Source of the DNA: Clostridia bacterium
GTDB taxonomy: Bacteria > Bacillota > Clostridia > Oscillospirales > Acutalibacteraceae
Length of the DNA: 19,858 nucleotides
Assembly: GCA_900755995.1 (NCBI GenBank)
Contig: CAAEIM010000131.1
Coordinates: forward strand, 1-19,858
Direction of reading: 5' to 3'
Part shown: piece by piece, positions 15,473 to 19,858 of the stretch
Layout of the letters: each line of letters opens with the position of its first letter
Numbering within the stretch: position 1 is the stretch's first letter
Notes under the pieces: model-generated
Database searches by the model: none
Seen by the model: only the letters and a program-made list of their open reading frames with translations
Told to the model about the DNA's origin: nothing
Translations under genes and position numbers: made by a program

Positions 15473-15847
15473 TCAATTCATTCTTTTGTCAAACTCTTTA
15501 AGGAAAAACGCTCCCTTAGCTCCATTTGAATATCTGAAACTAATACTGCTGTTATCAGGATTACTGTATGTAATGGAATTTTTCATTATAAGCCCTTTAG
15601 CTTCGAGATTCTCTAAGATTGACATTCCAAGTTTTGCTTTTTCGTCATCTGTTGCGTTTTTAAATTCATCACTTTTACACAAGTCGGACAGGGCATTATC
15701 CACCTCTGTATAGCAATCATCGTTATTTACTGTAGAGATTTCTGTTGCAGACGTAGACTGTTCAGATGTTATCTGCTGATAGGTGCTGCAGCCTGTAAAA
15801 ATAAATGTGCAGGCAATAACTACTGAAAGTAAAATATAAAATTTCAT
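15473..15847 (-). CDS. Hypothetical lipoprotein
   Basis: A 124-residue product with a short signal peptide (MKFYILLSVVIACTFIFTGC) and a lipobox FTGC with C20 as the lipidation site. After a Ser/Thr/Gln-rich spacer (21-40), two small helical-looking segments follow (DCYTEVDNALSDLCKSDEF near 44-62 and DDEKAKLGMSILENLEAKG near 67-85). The C-terminus is beta-like (SISFRYSNGAKGAFFLKEF). No family is recognised. AAGGTGG lies eight bases before the ATG and a near-consensus promoter lies upstream at 15884-15913, so the gene is very probably real and expressed by itself. It is convergent with the membrane protein gene, with a 33-base gap and no obvious shared terminator. Confidence 0.75.
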   Translation of the reverse strand: MKFYILLSVVIACTFIFTGCSTYQQITSEQSTSATEISTVNNDDCYTEVDNALSDLCKSDEFKNATDDEKAKLGMSILENLEAKGLIMKNSITYSNPDNSSISFRYSNGAKGAFFLKEFDKRMN

Positions 15848-15883
15848 AAATTATGCCACCTTGTTATCTTAATTTCTTTTATT

Positions 15884-15913
15884 ATTATACAGCCATATAA
15901 TATTTCTTGTCAA
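15884..15913 (-). promoter_or_regulatory. Promoter of the lipoprotein gene
   Basis: On the minus strand TTGACA (15908-15913) and TATAAT (15884-15889) are both consensus and 18 bases apart. The predicted leader is about 30 bases. No operator-like dyad was seen. Further upstream, 15945-15973 holds an ATCCCA/TGGGAT hairpin with a bulge that may be a leftover or auxiliary terminator of the ribosomal operon. Confidence 0.8.
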
Positions 15914-15999
15914 CGCTTAACAGTGATTATAAAACAGCATATTAATCCCAAAACTGCATATGAACAGTGGGATAACTCTTAAAATCAGAGCATAAATGC

Positions 16000-16028
16000 A
16001 AAAAATCCCGACGGAAATCCGTCGGGAT
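16000..16028 (-). terminator. Rho-independent terminator of the ribosomal protein operon
   Basis: ATCCCGACGGA (16005-16015) and TCCGTCGGGAT (16018-16028) are a perfect 11-base inverted repeat. On the minus strand the stem is followed by a run of six T (A at 16000-16005 on plus). It lies 19 bases after the rplL stop and closes the operon before any rpoB gene. Confidence 0.93.
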
Positions 16029-16047
16029 AATTTTATGAGAAATTAAA

Positions 16048-16422
16048 TTATTTAACTTCAACTCCAGCGCCTGCAGCCTCAATCTTAGTCTTGATTTCCT
16101 CTGCCTCGTCCTTAGAAACAGCCTCTTTAAGAGCCTTAGGTGCGCCGTCAACGAGAGCCTTAGCTTCCTTAAGACCAAGACCTGTGATCTCACGAACAAC
16201 CTTGATAACAGCAATCTTGTTGCCGCCTGCGCTCTTAAGGATTACATCAAACTCTGTCTGCTCAGCAGCAGCAGAAGCAGCCTCTGCAGGACCTGCAACA
16301 GCAACTGCAGCAGCAGCTGATACACCAAACTCATCCTCTACAGCGTGTACAAGCTCTGAAAGCTCGAGAACTGTGAGGCCTTTTAATTCTTCAATAATAG
16401 CAGTAATTTTCTCTGATGCCAT
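16048..16422 (-). CDS. rplL: Ribosomal protein bL12 (L7/L12)
   Basis: A 124-residue acidic stalk protein that, as dimers bound to L10, recruits translation factors to the 50S subunit. Residues 1-32 are the dimerisation domain (SEKITAIIEELKGLTVLELSEL). An Ala-rich hinge spans about 34-52. The C-terminal domain contains FDVILKSAGGNKIAVIKVVRE and the conserved GLGLKEAKALVDGAPKALKE. GGAGGT lies nine or so bases before the ATG. It follows rplJ by 52 bases and is the last gene of the operon. Such genes usually need higher expression than rplJ; no separate promoter is obvious in the gap. Confidence 0.97.
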   Translation of the reverse strand: MASEKITAIIEELKGLTVLELSELVHAVEDEFGVSAAAAVAVAGPAEAASAAAEQTEFDVILKSAGGNKIAVIKVVREITGLGLKEAKALVDGAPKALKEAVSKDEAEEIKTKIEAAGAGVEVK

Positions 16423-16474
16423 TGTAATTTACCTCCGATATTATAAGTTGTTAAATTTAAAATTATTTTGCAGA

Positions 16475-17029
16475 TTATTCTGCAGCAGCTTCCTCAGCGG
16501 GAGCTTCCTCTGTTTTGGCTGCTAAGCAAGCCTCAACGCCGCCCTTATCAACAACAGCCTGCATAGCTCTTGCAAAAGAAGCGATTGGTGCCTGGAATGC
16601 ACCAAGTACGTTTGCGAGAAGTACATCTCTTGTTGGGAGTTTAGAAAGAGCTGTGATTGTATCCATATCAATTACAGCGCCGTCAAGGTAACCCGACTTA
16701 ACCTTAAAGTTTTCGTGATCCTTTGCATAATTGCAGAGGATTCTTGCAGCAGCAGCGTACTCGCTGTCGCTTGTAGCGAGAGCCGTTGTACCCTCGAGAA
16801 CAGGCTTCATATCCTCAAGACCTACTGCATCGCAGGCACGAGATAAAAGTGTGTTCTTAACTACTGTGTAGTGTACGTTGTTTTCACGGAGCTCTTTTCT
16901 GAGTTTAGTATCATCTTCTGTATTGATACCCTCGTATGAAACAACTAAACCTGTAACAGAGTTCTTAAGTCTTGCTGTAAGTTCTTCAACGATGACTTTC
17001 TTCTGCTCTAAAACACTTTGACTTGGCAA
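16475..17029 (-). CDS. rplJ: Ribosomal protein uL10
   Basis: A 184-residue protein that anchors L12 dimers on 23S rRNA. The N-terminal rRNA-binding domain has KKVIVEELTARLKNSVTGLV and VHYTVVKNTLLSRAC. The C-terminal helix that binds L12 ends in an Ala/Glu-rich tail (TEEAPAEEAAAE). The start codon is TTG (17027-17029) with GGAGG (17038-17042) eight bases upstream; the TTG codon gives the family start MPSQSVLEQKK, and no ATG or GTG upstream fits. An L10 leader RNA precedes it, so autoregulation by L10-L12 is expected. The weak start codon may add to low, controlled initiation relative to rplL. Confidence 0.96.
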   Translation of the reverse strand: MPSQSVLEQKKVIVEELTARLKNSVTGLVVSYEGINTEDDTKLRKELRENNVHYTVVKNTLLSRACDAVGLEDMKPVLEGTTALATSDSEYAAAARILCNYAKDHENFKVKSGYLDGAVIDMDTITALSKLPTRDVLLANVLGAFQAPIASFARAMQAVVDKGGVEACLAAKTEEAPAEEAAAE

Positions 17030-17078
17030 TTATTTCACCTCCAAAATTTTTTAAACGCAGTATCTAAAGTTAAAATAA

Positions 17079-17209
17079 CGAGGCAGCCCGATTAAACCTC
17101 GGACTGCCGCAAAAATACAAATATAATGTAAAATTGCATCTTCCTCGGCAGGCGGTATAACCTTTATGCAAACTGCACCTGCTGTCTTTAGAACAGCGAA
17201 TTTATATTC
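17079..17209 (-). ncRNA. Ribosomal L10 leader (autoregulatory element) with attenuator hairpin
   Basis: Between rplA and rplJ the minus strand reads CTAAAGACAGCAGGTGC, then ATACCGCCTGCCGAGGAAG, the typical conserved blocks of the Firmicute L10 leader that mimics the rRNA site bound by L10-(L12). Downstream, GGCAGTCCGA and TCGGGCTGCC (17082-17108) make a 10-pair stem with a seven-base loop followed by TCGTTATTTTAAC, like an attenuator with an imperfect U tract. Family membership is from recognised sequence blocks; boundaries are approximate. Confidence 0.85.
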
Positions 17210-17245
17210 ACACCAAAGGTGTAAACATTAAATTAATGTTAATTA

Positions 17246-17941
17246 TCAAACACCAAACTTAGCAGGTGAAATACGAACGCTTGGTCCCATTGTTGATACA
17301 ACAGCAACTGAACGAATGTACTGACCCTTAGCAGCAGCCGGCTTAGCCTTAACGATAGCTTCCATAAGAGTATCGAAGTTCTCGCCGAGCTTTTCTGCAC
17401 CAAAGCTTACCTTGCCAATTGGGCAGTGAATGATATTTGTTTTGTCAAGGCGGTACTCAATCTTACCTGCCTTAGCCTCTTTAACAGCCTTGGCAATGTC
17501 AGGAGTTACTGTGCCTGCCTTTGGGTTAGGCATAAGTCCACGAGGTCCGAGGATTCTACCTAAACGACCTACAAGGCCCATGCAGTCAGGGGTTGTGATA
17601 AGAACATCGAAGTCCATCCAGTTTTCCTGCTGAATCTTCTGTGTCATATCCTCTGCACCTACGAAGTCTGCGCCTGCCTCTTTAGCAAGCTCCTCGTTAG
17701 CGCCCTTACAAATAGCAAGAACCTTTACGTCCTTACCTGTACCGTTAGGGAGTACAACAGCGCCTCTAACCTGCTGGTCAGCGTGACGGCTGTCAACACC
17801 GAGCTTTACATGAAGCTCAACGGTTTCATCAAACTTAGCGGTGCTTGTCTTGATTACAGTTTCAAGAGCCTCGCCGGGTTCATATAATTTTGATTTGTCA
17901 ACGAGCTTAGCTGCGTCAACATATTTTTTACCGTGTTTCAT
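17246..17941 (-). CDS. rplA: Ribosomal protein uL1
   Basis: A 231-residue protein that forms the mobile L1 stalk of the 50S subunit, acting in E-site tRNA release, and known in several bacteria to repress its own mRNA. Conserved features include KHGKKYVDAAKLVD at the N-terminus, FDETVELHVKLGVD near 37-50, the loop RLGRILGPRGLMPNPKAGTV near 126-145 and the C-terminal SVAVVSTMGPSVRI. GGAGG lies seven bases before the ATG (17949-17953). It is 54 bases after rplK, and that gap holds an element resembling the 23S L1-binding site. Length is normal. Confidence 0.97.
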   Translation of the reverse strand: MKHGKKYVDAAKLVDKSKLYEPGEALETVIKTSTAKFDETVELHVKLGVDSRHADQQVRGAVVLPNGTGKDVKVLAICKGANEELAKEAGADFVGAEDMTQKIQQENWMDFDVLITTPDCMGLVGRLGRILGPRGLMPNPKAGTVTPDIAKAVKEAKAGKIEYRLDKTNIIHCPIGKVSFGAEKLGENFDTLMEAIVKAKPAAAKGQYIRSVAVVSTMGPSVRISPAKFGV

Positions 17942-17960
17942 CAGTTTTCCTCCATTGATA

Positions 17961-17988
17961 GGTGGTCAATCGGGAATTCCCTCCCACC
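17961..17988 (-). promoter_or_regulatory. Candidate L1-binding site in front of rplA
   Basis: The minus strand reads GGTGG-GA-GGGA-AT-TCCC-GATTGA-CCACC: an outer five-pair stem, an asymmetric internal loop (GA opposite GATTGA) and an inner GGGAATTCCC stem. This matches the base of the 23S rRNA L1 stalk, where GGTGGGAG pairs across to GAAATACCACC. The 3' end is eight bases before the rplA ribosome binding site, so L1 binding could block initiation. Structure and position are seen; L1 binding is inference. Confidence 0.65.
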
Positions 17989-17995
17989 CGGATAA

Positions 17996-18421
17996 TTAGT
18001 CAACTACTGTGATACCCATGCTCCTTGCAGTACCTGCAACCATGCTGATTGCAGCTTCAAGAGAGCCTGCATTAAGGTCGGGCATTTTCTGCTCTGCGAT
18101 CTTTGTGATCTGCTCACGAGTAATCTGAGCAACCTTCGTCTTGTTCGGTACGCCCGAACCGCTTTCAATACCGCAAGCCTTCTTAAGAAGAACAGCAGCA
18201 GGCGGAGTCTTTGTAACGAATGTGAACGAACGGTCTGCATAAACCGTGATAACAACAGGGATAATAAGACCTATGTCATTCTTTGTGCGCTCGTTAAAAT
18301 CCTTTGTGAACGCAACGATATTAACGCCATGCTGACCAAGAGCAGGACCAACAGGCGGAGCCGGAGTAGCTTTTCCGGCAGGTATCTGTAGCTTAATTAA
18401 GCCAACTACCTTTTGAGCCAT
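17996..18421 (-). CDS. rplK: Ribosomal protein uL11
   Basis: A 141-residue protein of the GTPase-associated centre; it is the usual length when started at 18421. The longer frame to 18484 adds 21 unrelated residues and is rejected, because GGAGGT (18431-18436) lies nine bases before the 18421 ATG. The N-terminal domain has VVGLIKLQIPAGKATPAPPVGPALGQHGVN (conserved Pro-rich loop), and the C-terminal rRNA-binding domain has SFTFVTKTPPAAVLLKKA and MVAGTARSMGITV. It follows nusG by 111 bases that contain a structured leader, and precedes rplA in the classical rplKA pair. Confidence 0.97.
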   Translation of the reverse strand: MAQKVVGLIKLQIPAGKATPAPPVGPALGQHGVNIVAFTKDFNERTKNDIGLIIPVVITVYADRSFTFVTKTPPAAVLLKKACGIESGSGVPNKTKVAQITREQITKIAEQKMPDLNAGSLEAAISMVAGTARSMGITVVD

Positions 18422-18443
18422 TGTGTTTGCACCTCCAAAATTC

Positions 18444-18484
18444 GTGGTAAATTGCGGGACACCACTATGTAGGTTCCCTCCCAC
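18444..18484 (-). promoter_or_regulatory. Candidate L1-binding site in front of rplK
   Basis: The minus strand reads GTGG-GA-GGGA, a 15-base loop region, then TCCC-GCAATTTA-CCAC. This is the same arrangement as the element before rplA: outer GTGG/CCAC stem, asymmetric loop with GA on one side, inner GGGA/TCCC stem. Upstream, GTTCCC...GGGAAC and GGGAAC...GTTCCC repeats (18475-18502) could form competing hairpins. The element ends eight bases before the rplK ribosome binding site. In E. coli L1 represses rplKA from the rplK leader, which supports the reading. Confidence 0.65.
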
Positions 18485-18532
18485 AGGGAACTATATGTTC
18501 CCAATAATAAGCCAATAGGCAAATTATCAAAA

Positions 18533-19060
18533 TTAATTCTCAAGCAGTTCAGCCTGACCTAGCTCAAGCTCAACCGGAGTTTCTCGTCCGAACATTGATA
18601 CAATAACACGGACGTAGTTTTTGTCAATGTCGAGTTCTTCAACTACACCGACAAAATCATCAAGCGGACCGTCGATAATGCGAACCGAATCGCCCACCGA
18701 ATAGTTCACCTTTACAGTACGGGTTTCAACACCCATTCTGTAAACCTCAGCATCTGTAAGCGGAACGGGCTTTGATCCCGGCCCTACAAATCCTGTGCAT
18801 CCTCTGATATTTCGTACTACATACCAGGTTTCATCAGTATAAATCATTTTGACGAAAACATAGCAGGGGTAAATCTTGTTTTCTACCTCTTTTGTTTTGT
18901 CACCTACTGTTTCGGTTACGATTTCTGTCGGCACCTTAACATCAACAATCATATCCTGAAGATTTCTGTTTTCAGCGGTTGTCATTAAATCAGCGGCAAC
19001 CTTGTTTTCATAACCTGAATATGTGTGTATTACATACCATTTTGCTTCGTTATCTGCCAT
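18533..19060 (-). CDS. nusG: Transcription termination/antitermination protein
   Basis: A 175-residue elongation factor that binds RNA polymerase and, in bacteria, influences pausing and Rho termination. The N-terminal NGN domain starts AKWYVIHTYSGYENKVAADL (5-24) and includes KIYPCYVFVKMIYTDETWY and NIRGCTGFVGPGSKPVPL. The C-terminal KOW domain is VGDSVRIIDGPLDDFVGVVEE (about 121-141). Length is typical of Firmicute NusG. AGGAAG lies about ten bases before the ATG. It sits between secE and rplK, the classical order. Confidence 0.96.
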   Translation of the reverse strand: MADNEAKWYVIHTYSGYENKVAADLMTTAENRNLQDMIVDVKVPTEIVTETVGDKTKEVENKIYPCYVFVKMIYTDETWYVVRNIRGCTGFVGPGSKPVPLTDAEVYRMGVETRTVKVNYSVGDSVRIIDGPLDDFVGVVEELDIDKNYVRVIVSMFGRETPVELELGQAELLEN

Positions 19061-19100
19061 TAATACTTTCTTCCTTTCGTAAGCTTAGTAATAACAGAGA

Positions 19101-19376
19101 TTAAGCTGATGTGTTCATAACTAAGCCGAGCAGAGCAAAAAGTCCTCTGTCAAGGCCGAAAATGAACAGTCCCACAACTACAATTACTGCGATAACAATA
19201 CCGAAATTTTTTGTAGTCTGCTTTGGTGTAGGCCAAGTGATTTTCTTGAGCTCACCCTTACACGCACTGAGGTACTTAATAAGCTTCTTAAAAACATTAT
19301 CTTTGTTTTTCTTAGCAGGTTTTTTTGCGTCTGCTTTTTTGTCAGCCGCTTTTGCTTCAACCTTTTTGTCAGCCAT
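19101..19376 (-). CDS. secE: Preprotein translocase subunit SecE
   Basis: A 91-residue, single-span SecE of the SecYEG protein channel. Residues 1-28 are a Lys/Ala-rich cytoplasmic tail with repeated ADKK units. An amphipathic helix and the conserved GELKKITWPTPKQTTKNFG follow (about 36-54), then one membrane helix (IVIAVIVVVGLFIFGLDRG, about 55-73). The tail is longer and more repetitive than in minimal SecE proteins (about 60 residues). GGAGG (19383-19387) lies six bases before the ATG. The rpmG stop is 12 bases upstream. Confidence 0.95.
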   Translation of the reverse strand: MADKKVEAKAADKKADAKKPAKKNKDNVFKKLIKYLSACKGELKKITWPTPKQTTKNFGIVIAVIVVVGLFIFGLDRGLFALLGLVMNTSA

Positions 19377-19388
19377 TTTAGTCCTCCA

Positions 19389-19538
19389 TTATTTTGTTTC
19401 CTTGTGCGGAGTGTGTTTCTTACAGAAACGACAATACTTGTTCATCTCAAGTCTGTCGGGACTGTTTTTCTTGTTTTTCATTGTGTTGTAATTACGCTGT
19501 TTGCACTCTGTGCAGGCCAATGTGATTTTAACTCTCAT
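19389..19538 (-). CDS. rpmG: Ribosomal protein bL33
   Basis: A 49-residue large-subunit protein, MRVKITLACTECKQRNYNT at the start and KYCRFCKKHTPHKETK at the end. C9-x2-C12 and C36-x2-C39 form a zinc site, so this is the zinc-containing (C+) form; zinc-free paralogues are often made under zinc limitation elsewhere in Firmicute genomes. GGGAGGT lies before the ATG at 19538. It is the first gene of the rpmG-secE-nusG-rplKAJL transcript. Confidence 0.95.
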   Translation of the reverse strand: MRVKITLACTECKQRNYNTMKNKKNSPDRLEMNKYCRFCKKHTPHKETK

Positions 19539-19576
19539 AACGGCACCTCCCGGTTTTTTCGGAATATTTTAGCCTC

Positions 19577-19613
19577 CCTCAATAGGGCAGAAAAATAAAG
19601 CCCCTTTCAGAGG
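19577..19613 (-). other. Structured 5' leader of the ribosomal operon mRNA
   Basis: Just after the predicted transcription start the minus strand can fold CCTC/GAGG (19610-19613 with 19577-19580) around GGGC/GCCC (19600-19603 with 19585-19588) closed by a U-rich loop. It does not match a leader family I recognise and could simply stabilise the mRNA. Confidence 0.4.
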
Positions 19614-19620
19614 TATATTT

Positions 19621-19649
19621 ATTCTATCATATACAAATGATTAAGTCAA
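19621..19649 (-). promoter_or_regulatory. Promoter of the rpmG-secE-nusG-rplKAJL operon
   Basis: On the minus strand TTGACT (19644-19649) and TAGAAT (19621-19626) are 17 bases apart, and the -10 is preceded by TGA, giving an extended -10. Predicted start near 19614, leaving a leader of about 75 bases before rpmG. No other strong promoter was seen down to rplL. Confidence 0.85.
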
Positions 19650-19858
19650 GTATTTTTTAGCATTAAATCGCAATATTTCTGCTTAGTAAATTCTCAAAGT
19701 AAATGCAACAGTAGAATTTGAAAATGCATTTACTCTGAGAAAGAAAAAGTGGTAGCATTAAGTCTGAGAAATTTGTCTATACGCATATTAATTCTTGGAA
19801 AACCTAAACAGCGTTTATGCCGCGAAAGTCACTTGACAATGAGTGAGAAAGTATGATA
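19650..19858. other. Gene-free region upstream of the ribosomal operon, with long inverted repeat
   Basis: No gene or tRNA was found. The main structure is a 17-base inverted repeat with one mismatch, TTCTCAAAGTAAATGCA (19691-19707) and TGCATTTACTCTGAGAA (19725-19741), with a 17-base spacer. TAGCATTAA occurs twice in direct orientation on either side of it (about 19658 and 19753), and CTGAGAAA recurs at about 19764. On the minus strand the hairpin ends in TTTACT, a poor terminator tail. Confidence 0.55.

Noticed and set aside
16091..16525. Ser/Ala-rich plus-strand frame opposite rplL
   Set aside because: Low-complexity shadow of the Ala/Glu-rich L7/L12 codons.
19733..19786. Eighteen-codon minus-strand frame starting MRIDKFLRLN, reminiscent of the N-terminus of small S4-domain RNA-binding proteins
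   Set aside because: There is no ribosome binding site, it stops after 18 codons, and it lies within the inverted repeat; the similarity is too short to call a remnant.

Overview
The window looks like a chromosomal housekeeping segment from a low-to-mid GC Firmicute of the class Clostridia, most likely a Ruminococcus/Oscillospiraceae-type gut anaerobe. The evidence is the FabK-type fatty-acid operon, the single-chain PurL, strong AGGAGG ribosome binding sites, the rpmG-secE-nusG-rplKAJL order and the Asp/Glu-rich tail of the class A PBP. The genus is inference. No plasmid, phage, transposase, CRISPR array, tRNA or rRNA gene was found.

Layout. (1) 1-1015, minus: 5' end of purL, running off the window. 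(2) 1142-8920, minus: a nine-gene type II fatty-acid synthesis operon, transcribed fabK-fabD-fabG-fabF-accB-fabZ-accC-accD-accA. It has a near-consensus promoter at 9023-9051 and a terminator at 1101-1127. It supplies malonyl-CoA, malonyl-ACP, elongation, both reductions and dehydration; fabH and acpP are not here. (3) 9234-9554, minus: a short exported BofC-C-terminal-like protein, divergent from (4) 9846-12242, plus: a class A penicillin-binding protein with a repetitive acidic/Pro/Gly C-terminus. (5) 12347-14802, plus: hom and lysC, the aspartate-family pathway, with a likely internal start in lysC for a separate regulatory subunit. (6) 14867-15847: two AT-rich, convergent orphan genes (a membrane protein and a lipoprotein). 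(7) 16048-19538, minus: rpmG-secE-nusG-rplK-rplA-rplJ-rplL, with a strong promoter at 19621-19649, an L10 leader with attenuator before rplJ, and a strong terminator after rplL. (8) 19539-19858: promoter, structured leader and a long inverted repeat; no gene.

The most informative non-coding structure is a pair of similar elements in front of rplK and rplA. Both have the layout GTGG-GA-GGGA...TCCC-G(n)A-CCAC and resemble the base of the 23S rRNA L1 stalk. They are good candidates for L1 autoregulatory sites. Together with the L10 leader they suggest this operon is controlled at several points by its own products. I do not see a new multi-gene system. The items that merit work are the regulatory RNA structures, the lysC internal start, and the anti-Shine-Dalgarno hairpin in front of the 14867 gene.
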